Assembly (NCBI RefSeq): GCF_041821085.1
Contig: NZ_JBGUAZ010000010.1
Location: 27,820 to 91,819, forward strand
Direction of reading: 5' to 3'
DNA length: 64,000 nucleotides
Origin: Natrinema sp. HArc-T2
GTDB lineage: Archaea; Halobacteriota; Halobacteria; Halobacteriales; Natrialbaceae
Part shown: one piece after another, positions 43,047 through 53,098 of the stretch
How positions within the stretch are numbered: the stretch's first letter is position 1
How the letters are laid out: each line of letters opens with the position of its first letter
Position numbers and translations under genes: made by a program
The notes under the pieces: generated by a model
The model's input: the letters and a program-made list of their open reading frames with translations, nothing else
Database searches by the model: none
What the model was told of the DNA's origin: nothing

Positions 43047-45005
43047 ATGAAACCCGAATTAGGAACAGCCAAGCAGGAGGTTCCGACGCAGGCAACGCTG
43101 TCTGCGACGAATATTGGTGGGATCGACGAGACGGAGGTCTCGTTTCAGGACGGAGTGACGGTCCTGTCCGGACGGAATGCGACCAATCGAACATCACTTT
43201 TACAGGCGATTATGGCAGCGCTCGGAAGCGATCAGGTAAGCCTCAAAGCCGATGCCGACGAGGGAAGCGCAACGCTCGAGTTCGGCGACGAAATCTACCG
43301 CCGACACCTCTCCCGTCGAAACGGAACGATCACCACCGATGGCGATCCGTATCTGGAAGATCCGGAACTTGCAGACCTCTTTGCCTTTTTGCTCGAGTCG
43401 AACGAGGCACGCCAGGCCGTCGCTCGCGGCGATGACCTCCGCGAACTGATCATGCGTCCGGTCGACACCGGCGCAATCAAGACAGAGATCGAACAGTACG
43501 AGCAGCGAAAACGTGAAATCGACGAGCAACTCGACGAACTGGACACACTCGAGCAGCGACTTCCCGATCTCGAAGCGAAACGGACGCGGGTGACCGACGA
43601 GATCGAGACGCTACGGGACGAACTCGAGACAGCCCAGGCTGACCTCGAAGAAACGAACGTCGATGTCGAAAAGCGGCGGGAAGAACAGTCTGAACTCGAG
43701 ACGAAACTCGACGAACTGCGCGAGACGCGATCCGAACTCGAACGCGTCCGTGACCGAATCGAGACTGAGCGCGAGAGCATCGAGGCTCTGAAAGAAGAAC
43801 GGAGCGAGATTCGAGACCGACTCGAATCGCTTTCGACGGGCGAAGAGACCGATGTGAGTCAGATCGAAGCCGAAATCGATGCGCTCCAAGAGGAGAAAGC
43901 GGACCTCTCCGAAGAGATTTCACAACTTAAGAGTACGATCCAATTCAACGAACAGCTCCTCGAGGAACCGGACTCGTTCCTTGGCGAAACAACCGAAACC
44001 GATGACGGGCCCATAACGGACCAGCTGCTCGACGAGTCCGAGACAGTCACGTGTTGGACCTGTGGTTCCTCGGTCGCTCGAGAGCAGATCGAAACGACGA
44101 TCGACCAACTCCGAACCGCACATCAGGAACGCCTCAAGGAGCGATCCGAGATCGATTCTGAGTTGACTGATCGGCGAGAAACGCTGTCGACGATCAAAGA
44201 GAACCGGACCGAATACCGACAGACACAACAGCGCCTCGAGTCGACCGACGACGAAATCGAACGCCGGAGCGACCGAATCGACGACCTGACGGACAAACGC
44301 GAGGATCTGACCGACGCAATCGACGATCTCGAAGCTGAAATCGATGACCTCGAAAGCGAGGACTACGGCGATATCCTCGACCAGCATAAAGAGGTCAATC
44401 AACTCGAGTTCAAACTTGAGCGCAAAGAGCGCAAACGTGACGAGATCGAAGACGAAATTGCCACGATTGAGGATCGGCTCAACGAGCGCGAAGACCTCAA
44501 GAGTCGTCGTGAAGACCTGACCGACGAACTGACGGACCTCCGAACGCGCATCGACCAGATCGAGGCGAACGCCGTCGAAGCGTTCAACGAACACATGGAG
44601 AACCTCCGTGCGACGCTCGGATATGATAATCTCGATCGGATCTGGATCGATCGAACCACGCGAGAGGTTCGGGAAGGACGCCGCAAGGTCACGAAGTCGT
44701 CGTTCGACCTCAAAATCGTGCGTAGCACCGACGATGGCGCAGCCTACGAAGACACGATCGATCACTTGAGCGAAAGCGAACGGGAAGTGATCGGACTCGT
44801 GTTCGCGCTTGCAGGCTATTTGGTTCACGACGTCTACGAGACGGTTCCATTCATGCTGCTCGACTCCCTCGAGGCAATCGACTCTGAACGGATCGCAGCG
44901 CTCGTCGAGTACTTCGAATCGCACGTCCCGTATCTCGTCGTGGCACTACTGGATGAGGACGCACAGGCGATCGAATCGCCTCACAGCGAGATTACGGAGA
45001 TCTAA
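43047..45005 (+). CDS. Archaea-specific SMC-related protein (Rad50/SMC-like ATPase)
   Basis: A 652-aa protein with an ABC-ATPase head split by a long coiled coil. The N-terminal head has a P-loop-like SGRNATNRTSLLQ, where the canonical Gly-Lys pair of GxGKS is Asn-Arg. Two coiled-coil arms rich in Glu/Arg/Leu (about residues 150-310 and 345-530) flank a Rad50-like zinc-hook CWTC near residue 333. The C-terminal head has a signature-like LSESEREVIGL and Walker-B-like MLLDSLEAID. This family usually pairs with RdfA; here its partner is broken. It has its own TATA-like sequence (TTATACC, about 43012). Start at 43047 or 4 nt upstream in another frame; 43047 is in frame. Confidence 0.88.
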   Translation: MKPELGTAKQEVPTQATLSATNIGGIDETEVSFQDGVTVLSGRNATNRTSLLQAIMAALGSDQVSLKADADEGSATLEFGDEIYRRHLSRRNGTITTDGDPYLEDPELADLFAFLLESNEARQAVARGDDLRELIMRPVDTGAIKTEIEQYEQRKREIDEQLDELDTLEQRLPDLEAKRTRVTDEIETLRDELETAQADLEETNVDVEKRREEQSELETKLDELRETRSELERVRDRIETERESIEALKEERSEIRDRLESLSTGEETDVSQIEAEIDALQEEKADLSEEISQLKSTIQFNEQLLEEPDSFLGETTETDDGPITDQLLDESETVTCWTCGSSVAREQIETTIDQLRTAHQERLKERSEIDSELTDRRETLSTIKENRTEYRQTQQRLESTDDEIERRSDRIDDLTDKREDLTDAIDDLEAEIDDLESEDYGDILDQHKEVNQLEFKLERKERKRDEIEDEIATIEDRLNEREDLKSRREDLTDELTDLRTRIDQIEANAVEAFNEHMENLRATLGYDNLDRIWIDRTTREVREGRRKVTKSSFDLKIVRSTDDGAAYEDTIDHLSESEREVIGLVFALAGYLVHDVYETVPFMLLDSLEAIDSERIAALVEYFESHVPYLVVALLDEDAQAIESPHSEITEI

Positions 45006-45073
45006 ACTGGTTTCGGAGACGATTTTCTTCCACCCTTGAGCTCGAAGTGGAGCGAGGTCCTCACGAGATTGTG

Positions 45074-45340
45074 CTATATAGAAGGATTCTGGATTGACGA
45101 CAGCGTAGAGCGAAACTGCCGACCGTTGATTCGGATCACCGTCTCGTCAAGCGATGTGATCCAGATTTGTGTTGCTCGCCGGCTTATAGGTCGGCTTTCT
45201 GTACCTAGTTGTGAACAGCCTCCGGTAAGCGTTCGACACCGATCCCCCAGTCCTAAGATGGCGCCCAAACGACAATCTAGCAAAATAGAATCGAATGCCA
45301 AGCTTCATCAACTCGCTCGGTGTTCGCTCTTGTTCGATCC
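45074..45340 (-). pseudogene. IS6-family transposase remnant
   Basis: Minus-strand frames read RTPSELMKLGIRFYFARLSF and then, in another frame, LDHIA/LDETVIRINGRQF, the DDE segment VDETVIxLN of haloarchaeal IS6/ISH15-type transposases. Frames change at least once and the second half is missing. Confidence 0.65.
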
Positions 45341-45549
45341 GTTCACTACAATCGCAGAGATGAGTGATTCTGACCATTAATCAGCTGAAGCTCGTCTTAT
45401 CTCTTTCTTAGCCTTAACTAAACAACATCATACACTGATGAAATTGAATACCCAGTACTATTTGATCAAGTCATATTTTTCTAAATACTATCCTCTCTTA
45501 GGGAGGTTAGATGTAAAGAGGACACTATCAACCGTTCGTAACGCGGCCC

Positions 45550-45720
45550 CATAAAGCCGACCTCCAGCCGACAGCTGGGAAACAATCATATCATGTTGCA
45601 ATTGACGAAGTTATAATCCAACTTGACTGTCAGTGTCATTGGCTGTACGTTGCTGTCGGTCTAGAAACAAACGAATTGCCCTATTTCAGGCACAATTCAA
45701 CCCGAACCACCGAAATCACC
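45550..45720 (+). pseudogene. IS6-family transposase remnant
   Basis: The plus strand reads HKADLQPTAGKQSYHVAIDE then VIIQLDCQCHWLYVAVGLET and NELPYF, the central DDE region of the same IS6 type. No start, no C-terminus. Confidence 0.6.
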
Positions 45721-45924
45721 TCAGTGTTTTCAATGAATTATAATAGAACCATCATATATCTTACTCCCCCGATTCTTGTTGATTCAAAGCCATGAATCAA
45801 CGCTGCGCTTCATGATTATGGCTTCCAATTTTGGCGCGGAAAATGTCAACTTGAACGCAGTCAAAGACCATCATATAGGTTAGAGGCTGTTGTATTTATA
45901 ATTTTAAAATAGTATTGAGAAAAG

Positions 45925-46146
45925 TTGATCCAGAAACTGCTAAAACAGGGCTTCAGAACTGTGCATACTCTTCTACGGAAGTTCCACAGTTTCACGTACA
46001 ATCAGTCTGGCTTCAACTTTGACAAGATTCGCCCGCATGAGGAGTACTTCTCGCAGGATTACCGCCGGCTCTGTCAAGAGATCCTGTTGTTCACGAAGTT
46101 GGATTGGAACAGTTCCGACTTCTGCAAGCACCTACCGGTCACGTAG
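45925..46146 (+). pseudogene. Unidentified open fragment, possibly N-terminus of a transposase
   Basis: A 73-residue frame (KLLKQGFRTVHTLLRKFHSF, then HEEYFSQDYRRLCQEILLF). Not acidic, rich in Phe/Leu/Lys, lying between IS remnants. The style suggests the start of a transposase whose remainder has been lost, but I cannot name the family. Confidence 0.3.
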
Positions 46147-46319
46147 AAGGTTGGCGGCATCTTGGCCGAACCGGAGGCATCGGGTGTCAATCTTGACATC
46201 CACTATTACTACTACATGTGATTGAAACGGTTTTCCTCTTCTTTATCAACCAGACCAATATATCGAATTATACTTTATATCTGTGGGAAACTAACCTCTC
46301 CGCGGTTCCAACTCTCTGG

Positions 46320-46940
46320 AGGGTCGTGTTTAGTTTGCAGCATTGTGCCAGACGGCGAAGGCTTGAAGCTACGATTCTGCTGTTGACGGTTTTGCGTGGC
46401 TAAAACAGTTTGAGAACGAAGAGGTGCGATGTTTTATCCCTCTAAATATACGTTCAGCAGTGTTCCGATTTCTATGCTTTTCGTATCGAAATCGGAGCCC
46501 AGATCGACGGAGGGAAGTTTGTAGATGTTTTGCTCCATCGACGAGAAATATGGCACCGTTGAGATCATGTTTCTCAGAGAGTTCCTGCAAGAACCGTTCG
46601 GTCAGCACAGTCGTAGTCGTCGAATATAGGCGGATATGGAGAATTCTATTCGTCTCTGGATCAACAGCAGTGTACAGCCAGTAGCGATATTCGTCAAGTT
46701 GAATCACCGTCTCGTCAAGCGCGATGTGATTCGGGTTCTCGTCAACGGCTGGCTGTAGATCGCACTTGTGAACTCAATCGTGAACGGCCTTTCGACTGCG
46801 TTTGACACCAAAACTATCTAATTCTCGAACTGTATTTGAAAGCGATAGTACTGCAAGGTAAAGTCGAATCCCAAGTTCCATCAGCTGGCGCGGTGTCCGT
46901 TCTCTCTCCACAAAACTCAAATTGATCCAATTGAACAGTC
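46320..46940 (-). pseudogene. IS6-family transposase, nearly full length but with stops
   Basis: The minus strand reads FVERERTPRQLMELGIRLYL, LSLSNTVRELDSFGVKRSR, a TGA at 46776-46774 where Trp is expected (VHD-stop-VHKCDLQP), then LDETVIQLDEYRYWLYTAVD, FLVDGAKHLQTSLRRSGLRF, ERIFRGIKHRTSSFSNCF, and a TAG at 46369-46371 where Trp is again expected. Two Trp-to-stop changes inactivate it. It is the best preserved IS6 copy in the decay zone. Confidence 0.8.
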
Positions 46941-47638
46941 CTGAAAATATCTGAAGTGGATGATATCACCGATCATTGTCCAAGACGAAGATGAATTTCA
47001 TGATCTCATTAAAGGAGTCTTCGAACAAGTGACACGACGGGCCAACTTCAACAAAAAGTGGACAAAACAGGTTTACTTGACTTTCAGAAGTTATATTGAC
47101 AATTATCGAGTCATCCGAACAATTCTCATTAGCGGTGTGGTATAAGTTGATGCGTGATTTTCATAGGGGGTTGAAGGAGAAGTCCTGATCTGATAAGGAC
47201 AGGGCGAATCAGTATTTCAGTTGGTAGCAGAATACTATTCCCCTTGTGTATTTATATTGACAATGGCAGAAAATGTCATACTTCGTGTGCGATCAAGTAA
47301 GGAGGAGAGAATGGAATACTGTCTCCTGATTGGCCGGGAGACGGTAGTTAATTGCTATCGGGTGCAGTGAAAACGACCGCCAGCGGCTACCGCCGATGTC
47401 ACAGTCTTCGCGGTTTCTCACGTTTCAATTGTTCTACAGGCGGAGCAATCTAAGTTTCTCGGGACTTGACTCCGAGGCAATTCACTGTAAGCAGCAGGGT
47501 TCTCTCCTCAAACGAAGATAGATTCTGATCGTTTTCAATTACATACGAACCCATGTTGACGATAGTTGGTCCAACAATACCCCATTAGAATGTACTACAT
47601 CCAAAAATTTATTATATATTAGGACCGTGTATAGACCC
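46941..47638. other. AT-rich region ahead of gcdH
   Basis: About 700 bp without a recognisable gene. A 61-codon frame (46960-47145) looks unrelated to known families. TTATTATATAT at 47609-47619 is the TATA box of the next gene, 20-30 nt before its ATG. Confidence 0.4.
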
Positions 47639-48802
47639 ATGCTCGATTACTACGGAGTGGAAGCGGACCTTTCAGAAGAAGAGAAGATGATCCAAAAGTC
47701 AGCGCGGGAGTTCGTCGACGAACAGGTGCGGCCCGATATCGACGAGCACTGGATCGAAGGTACCTTTCCCACAGATCTCATCCAGAAGATGGGCGAGATG
47801 GGCTTTTACGCGCCCAATCTCGAAGGCTATGGCTCGCCCAACGTCAGCGAGAAGGCCTACGGCCTGTTAATGCAGGAACTGGAGGCGTGTGACTCAGGCC
47901 TGCGCTCGATGGCGAGCGTCCAGGGCGCACTCGTCATGTACCCAATCCACGCCTATGGAAGCGAGGAACAGAAAGAACACTGGCTCCCCAAACTAGGCTC
48001 CGGCGAGGCCGTCGGTTGTTTCGGCCTCACTGAGCCTGAACACGGCTCGAACCCCACCGCAATGGAGACTCGTGCCGAGGAAGCCGACGAGGGATACCTG
48101 CTGAACGGCTCGAAAACCTGGATCACCAACTCACCTATCGCCGACGTGGCTATCGTCTGGGCCCGTGACCAGACTGACCCTGACACGCCCGTCCGTGGCT
48201 TTTTGGTCGAGACCGACCGCGACGGCGTCAGTACGAACAAGATTGACGAAAAGCTTTCCCTGCGAGCCTCGATCACCGGCGAAATCGGCCTCAACGATGT
48301 GGTTGTCCCCGAGGAGAACGTTCTTCCCGGCGTCTCCGGCATGAAGGGCCCACTGTCCTGTCTCACCCAAGCCCGCTACGGTATTGCTTGGGGTGTCATC
48401 GGAGCCGCTCAGGACGCCTTCGAGACTGCACGCCAGTACGCCACCGATCGCGAGCAGTTCGGCGGGCCGATCGCCCGCTTCCAGCTCCAGCAGGACAAAC
48501 TCGCCGAAATGGCTACCCAGATCACGCTCGCTCAACTACTCGCTCACCGACTCGCGGACCTCAAAGAACGGGGTGACCTGCGCCCTCAGCACGTCTCGAT
48601 GGCCAAGCGCAACAACGTTCGGATGGCCCGCGACCAGTCCCGTATTGCCCGCGAGATCCTTGGCGGCAACGGGATTACGGCGGACTATTCGCCGATGCGT
48701 CACATGGCCAATCTCGAAACGGTCTACACCTACGAGGGCACTCACGACATTCACACCCTCATCCTCGGCGAGGACCTCACCGGCATCGCTGCCTACGAGT
48801 AG
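47639..48802 (+). CDS. gcdH: Glutaryl-CoA dehydrogenase
   Basis: A 387-aa acyl-CoA dehydrogenase matching the glutaryl-CoA dehydrogenase subgroup block by block as I recall it: ELEACDSGLRSMASVQGALV (with the Arg that holds the glutaryl carboxylate), GCFGLTEPEHGSNPTAMETR, KTWITNSPIADVAIVWAR, QARYGIAWGVIGAAQDAFET and NTYEGTHDIH-type end (TYEGTHDIHTLILG, catalytic Glu). It oxidises and decarboxylates glutaryl-CoA to crotonyl-CoA with ETF as acceptor. ATG at 47639 fits the TATA box. The CoA transferase starts 2 nt after its stop. Confidence 0.92.
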   Translation: MLDYYGVEADLSEEEKMIQKSAREFVDEQVRPDIDEHWIEGTFPTDLIQKMGEMGFYAPNLEGYGSPNVSEKAYGLLMQELEACDSGLRSMASVQGALVMYPIHAYGSEEQKEHWLPKLGSGEAVGCFGLTEPEHGSNPTAMETRAEEADEGYLLNGSKTWITNSPIADVAIVWARDQTDPDTPVRGFLVETDRDGVSTNKIDEKLSLRASITGEIGLNDVVVPEENVLPGVSGMKGPLSCLTQARYGIAWGVIGAAQDAFETARQYATDREQFGGPIARFQLQQDKLAEMATQITLAQLLAHRLADLKERGDLRPQHVSMAKRNNVRMARDQSRIAREILGGNGITADYSPMRHMANLETVYTYEGTHDIHTLILGEDLTGIAAYE

Positions 48803-48804
48803 CC

Positions 48805-50025
48805 ATGACTGGCGAGGCACGCACTCCTGATGGCGACGACCAGCCCCTCGACGGACTGACGATCCTTGATGCCTCGCGGGTTCTCGTCGGGCCGTTCTGT
48901 ACGATGCAACTGGGCGACCTGGGCGCGGAAGTCATCAAGATCGAACGACCGGACGGTGGCGACCAGACCCGTGGCTGGCATCCGCCGACCTATGGCGAGG
49001 AGAGCGCCTACTATGTCAGTGTCAACCGCAACAAGCGCTCGCTGACGCTAAACCTCGCCAGCGACGAGGGGCGCGAGGTGTTCTGCGACTTGGCATCAGA
49101 GGCCGATGTTCTCGTCGAGAATTTCCGGGTCGGGAAGATGGAAGAGTGGGGATTGGACTACTCGACGCTCAGCGAGGTCAACCCTGAATTGATTTACTGT
49201 TCGCTGTCGGGCTACGGCGAGTGGGGACCACAGAAGGACCGACCGGCCTACGACATCATGATGCAGGCCGAAGGTGGTCTGATGAGTATCACCGGCGAAG
49301 AGAACGGGCCCCCAGTGCGTGTCGGCGTCGCGATTGCTGATATCGGGGCAGGCATGTACGCTACGCAGGCCATTCTCGCGGCACTGCTCTATCGGGAACT
49401 TGGCGACGGAAACGGCCAGAAGATCGACGTCAGCCTACTCGACGGACAGGTTGCATGGATGAGTTACATGGCATCGTACTACTTCGCGACGGGCGACCCA
49501 CCGGGTCGCATGGGGAGCAAACATCCGACGATTGCGCCTTATCAGGCGTTCGAGACCACCGATGGCTACATCGTAGTCGCGACTGCTTCTGAGAACATCT
49601 GGCCGAAATTCTGCCACGCACTTGACCGTGAGGACCTAATCGACGATGAGCGCTTCGCAGTCAACGCTGACCGCGTCGCGAACCGCTCGGAGCTCGACCA
49701 AATTCTCGATGCAGAGTTCGCACAGTATTCGACTGCCGAAGCTGTCGCACGGATGGAGGACGCTGGCGTTCCGGCTAGTCGCGTCCGCGATATGGAAGAC
49801 GTATTCGAAAGTCCACAGGTTCAGGCACGGAACATGCACCAGACCGTCGACCATCCCACTATCGGGTCTATGGAAATGGCAGGGAGTCCAATGCATTTCT
49901 CACGGACGCCAACTGAGATTGAGCGGCACCCACCACTACTCGGCGAGCACACCAAAGAAATCCTCAACGAATTCGGGTACGACGACGAGATGATCGCAGA
50001 ACTCGCCGATCGCGACGTCGTATAG
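48805..50025 (+). CDS. CaiB/BaiF-type (family III) CoA transferase, probably glutarate CoA-transferase
   Basis: A 406-aa family III CoA transferase. Marks: GLTILDASRVLVGPFCTMQL, the block VLVENFRVGKMEEWGLDY, SLSGYGEWG and the catalytic Asp in PAYDIMMQAEGG. Downstream KHPTIAPYQAFETTDGYIVV is typical. Being coupled to a glutaryl-CoA dehydrogenase (2-nt gap), it most likely activates glutarate using succinyl-CoA or acetyl-CoA, the role of SUGCT in animals (inference from context). Confidence 0.88.
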   Translation: MTGEARTPDGDDQPLDGLTILDASRVLVGPFCTMQLGDLGAEVIKIERPDGGDQTRGWHPPTYGEESAYYVSVNRNKRSLTLNLASDEGREVFCDLASEADVLVENFRVGKMEEWGLDYSTLSEVNPELIYCSLSGYGEWGPQKDRPAYDIMMQAEGGLMSITGEENGPPVRVGVAIADIGAGMYATQAILAALLYRELGDGNGQKIDVSLLDGQVAWMSYMASYYFATGDPPGRMGSKHPTIAPYQAFETTDGYIVVATASENIWPKFCHALDREDLIDDERFAVNADRVANRSELDQILDAEFAQYSTAEAVARMEDAGVPASRVRDMEDVFESPQVQARNMHQTVDHPTIGSMEMAGSPMHFSRTPTEIERHPPLLGEHTKEILNEFGYDDEMIAELADRDVV

Positions 50026-50107
50026 AGAAAACAGCGAGCGTTCTCCGAATCACCCAGCCCGTGGTTGGTCACCCGGTCAACGAAAGACGAGGACGTGGCA
50101 AACCGTA

Positions 50108-50593
50108 TTAGTCCGCGAGCTCCTCGATGAGCGTCTCGACATCGAAGTCGTTGAGCGGGTTCTGTTCATCCTTGACCGTCTTGATGGCAAACTTTGAGGA
50201 CGTTCGCTCAATCTCATTAATGGCTTCATAGTCCTCGACCAGCGACTCGACCATCTCACGGCTCGTCACGTGAGCGATTGCGATGAAGTCGGTATCGCCC
50301 ATGGTGAAGTACACCTGATTGACACCCTCGACCGAGGCGAGTTTATCACCGACAGTTTCGTGATAGCCTTCCTCGAACTCCGCCCAGATTTCCGAAATGA
50401 GTGTGATGGAGATGCCGACTTTCTCTAGATCGAGGTCATAGAGGTCGTTAGTGATAACACCGGAGTCGCGGAGCTGATTCAACCGGTAGTGAACCGTCGA
50501 TTTCGGTATTCCAGTCGCGTCCTCAATCTTTTCCGGGCTCGCCGTTCCCTCTCTGGCGATCGCCGATAAGATCCGAATATCTTTCTCATCCAT
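50108..50593 (-). CDS. Lrp/AsnC-family transcriptional regulator
   Basis: A 161-aa regulator. The HTH is DEKDIRILSAIAREGTASPE with GIPKSTVHYRLNQLRDSGVI; the C-terminal RAM-like ligand domain includes VNQVYFTMGDTDFIAIAHV. It is convergent to the gcdH/CoA-transferase pair and divergent from an ALDH gene, whose promoters it may control; Lrp proteins often sense an amino acid, which would suit lysine or aminovalerate breakdown. Start at MDEKD; the open frame to 50746 is not homologous. Confidence 0.9.
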   Translation of the reverse strand: MDEKDIRILSAIAREGTASPEKIEDATGIPKSTVHYRLNQLRDSGVITNDLYDLDLEKVGISITLISEIWAEFEEGYHETVGDKLASVEGVNQVYFTMGDTDFIAIAHVTSREMVESLVEDYEAINEIERTSSKFAIKTVKDEQNPLNDFDVETLIEELAD

Positions 50594-50862
50594 GGGGAAA
50601 TCCTGAATACTATCCAATAATAGCGTCACGTATATAGGGATATTGGTTAGGTCACTGGAAGAGCGAGGCCAGAGCGCAGACGAGCAATCTCGAGCTATCT
50701 CTGTCGTTACTGACCGAAGCGCATAGTGCAGCTTATCGGTGTTCACCGTGTACTTTGTGAACTATGGAGTATTAGATAAACTACACCTTTCTGTTCAGTA
50801 TCATTCTAATATTTTGCACTAGATCCAATATTATCTAAATCAGCTAGATTCATTCCGGCAGG

Positions 50863-50870
50863 GTATATTT
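50863..50870 (+). promoter_or_regulatory. TATA box of the semialdehyde dehydrogenase gene
   Basis: GTATATTT lies 24-31 nt before the ATG at 50894. It is in the 300-bp divergent gap (50594-50893) with the Lrp gene; no other feature seen. Confidence 0.5.
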
Positions 50871-50893
50871 GTGTGGTAGAGGAGATGAATTTC

Positions 50894-52264
50894 ATGAGCG
50901 AGATCGAAGTGATCAATCCGGCAACCGGTGAGCACATCGAGACATATGAACAAGCCGATGCGAGCGACGTGGAAGCGACACTCACCCGAGCATCGGAAGC
51001 CTTCAACGACTGGCGAGATCGACCGCTACGGGAGCGGGAAAACCTACTTTCGCGTGTTGCAGACGTACTCCGGGACGGAAAGGCCGAGTACGCCGAGTTG
51101 ATAACACAGGAGATGGGCAAACCGATTTCCCAGGCAACCGCAGAAATCGAGAAATGTATCTGGGGGTGTGAGCATTACGCTCAGCACGCGAGCGTTTATC
51201 TTGCCGACGAACATCACCCAAGCCCAGCTGGGTCAAGGGTCAAGACGGCGTATGATCCACTTGGTGCCGTCCTTGCGGTCATGCCATGGAACTTCCCATT
51301 CTGGCAGGTATTCCGGTTTGCCGCACCATATCTCACCGCAGGGAATGTTGGGATTCTGAAGCATGCTACGAACGTCCCTGGCTGTGCACGGGCGATTGAG
51401 GATATCTTCCGTACGGCTGGCTATCCCGATGGTGTGTTTCAGTCCCTGTTAGGACCGGTGGAGTATGTCGACGATATCATCGCCGACGAACGTGTACGTG
51501 CTGCAACGCTCACTGGAAGTGGACAAGCAGGACGGGCCGTTGCGTCGACAGCAGGTGAAAACCTAAAAAAGACTGTCCTTGAACTCGGTGGGAGTGACCC
51601 GTTTATTGTCCTTGACGATGCTAATATCGAACACGTAGCTGAAAAAGGTGCATGGGCGCGCAATCAGAACGGCGGCCAATCGTGTATCGCTGCAAAGCGG
51701 TTCGTCGTCCACGACGCCGTCTATGATGAATTTGTAGACCAGTTGGTCGAGGAAGTCGAAGCGTTGACCATTGGTGATCCTCTGAATGAAGAGACGGATG
51801 TCGGCCCGCAAGCTCGAGCCGACTTCTGCACTGATCTTCACGAGCAGGTGACCGCCAGCGTCGATGCTGGAGCAACAGTCCTAACTGGTGGTGAACCGCT
51901 CGACCGACCAGGAGCATACTACAAGCCAACCGTCCTGAAAGACGTCCCAGCAGACTGTCCGGCAGATTCCGAGGAGTTGTTCGGTCCTGTCGCGACAGTC
52001 TATCATGCTAATGATGAAGCCGAAGCGCTCGAGATCGCCAACGACACGCGGTTTGGACTAGGAGCGAGTATTTGGACCGCTGACCGAGAGCGTGGTGAAC
52101 GACTGGCCCGCAATATTGATGCGGGATGTGTCTATGTCAACCAACTCGTCAAGTCGGACCCCCGTGTTCCGTTTGGTGGTATCGGTGATTCCGGTTACGG
52201 TCGAGAATTGTCTGCTATCGGTATCCAAGAGTTTGTGAATAGAAAAACAATCTGGGTAGAATAG
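50894..52264 (+). CDS. Succinate/glutarate-semialdehyde dehydrogenase (ALDH superfamily)
   Basis: A 456-aa ALDH of the shorter SSADH type. It begins directly with IEVINPATGEHIETYEQ, without the N-terminal arm of other ALDHs here. Catalytic elements: MPWNFPFWQVFR (Asn), LTGSGQAGRAV, LELGGSDPFIV (Glu), NGGQSCIAAKR (Cys), VPFGGIGDSGYGREL. The lineage acts on succinate or glutarate semialdehyde. With gcdH next door, glutarate semialdehyde to glutarate is favoured. Base composition is less GC-rich than the flanking gcdH operon. Confidence 0.88.
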   Translation: MSEIEVINPATGEHIETYEQADASDVEATLTRASEAFNDWRDRPLRERENLLSRVADVLRDGKAEYAELITQEMGKPISQATAEIEKCIWGCEHYAQHASVYLADEHHPSPAGSRVKTAYDPLGAVLAVMPWNFPFWQVFRFAAPYLTAGNVGILKHATNVPGCARAIEDIFRTAGYPDGVFQSLLGPVEYVDDIIADERVRAATLTGSGQAGRAVASTAGENLKKTVLELGGSDPFIVLDDANIEHVAEKGAWARNQNGGQSCIAAKRFVVHDAVYDEFVDQLVEEVEALTIGDPLNEETDVGPQARADFCTDLHEQVTASVDAGATVLTGGEPLDRPGAYYKPTVLKDVPADCPADSEELFGPVATVYHANDEAEALEIANDTRFGLGASIWTADRERGERLARNIDAGCVYVNQLVKSDPRVPFGGIGDSGYGRELSAIGIQEFVNRKTIWVE

Positions 52265-52454
52265 AGCAGATCAACAGACTATTGAGCGCTTTCCAATAAT
52301 TATCACTCGTTGCTCGCTGTATTCTGTTCCCAGGTGGTACGAGGTGATTGATCTATAACCCTGTGCAATCGAGACGGCAGTGTTCAAATAGGGTTTGAAA
52401 GGTGAGGCGCCGCGTTTTTTGTTTGTCTTGTCAGAAAACACTCTCTCCAGCAGA

Positions 52455-53060
52455 GTATTGGCCAACTCGATTTGGATCTCGTAGAGCGAGAAGCGACACC
52501 GCGACTGCTTATGAACCCAAGTATTCGGCTGTCTCTAACAGACTCTCACTTTCGAATACTATCTCTACTCTTGAGGTATTGGTGTCGTACGTGCTCGATC
52601 GACCGTACGGAAGTGGAGTTCACAAGACGGATCTACAGTTGGAGAATGGACAATCACCAGATCACACTGCGGCTAATGAAATCGTGATTCAACTGAATGC
52701 TGAACAGTATTGGCCGTACGTCGCTGTCAATCCGAAAACAAACGCTTTACTGCACACAAGGCTTGAACCGACCACAACGCAGATTCTCGCTCAACTGTTT
52801 CTCACCGAATTCCGCGAGAAACACGATATCAACATGCTGTGTTTCTCGTCGATGGCTCGCACTCGTTACAAAATGCGTGTCATCGGCAACGACTTCGATT
52901 TCAGATACGAACAACATGGAAATCGGAATGCTGCCAAACGTGTCTTCAGAAGAATAAAACACGGAACTCTCGGTTCCCAAACTGTTTCAGCAACACGGAA
53001 GCCGAAACAGCTGACGAGTGGCTCAAATCGTTCAGCTTTGCATGCAATTAGCTTATTTCA
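52455..53060 (+). pseudogene. IS6-family transposase with several frameshifts
   Basis: Pieces in different plus-strand frames join into one IS6/ISH15-type transposase: LDLVEREATPRLLM; SLSNTISTLEVL; VHKTDLQLENGQSPDH; ANEIVIQLNAEQYWPYVAVN; FLVDGSHSLQNACHRQRLRF; FRYEQHGNRNAAKRVF; FPNCFSNTEAETADEWLKSF. At least four frame changes are needed, and the first catalytic Asp has become Asn (DETVI to NEIVI). It is dead. Confidence 0.8.
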
Positions 53061-53098
53061 ACACGGTGTACTACGCCCTTGATGGCTTCGAGTTAACG

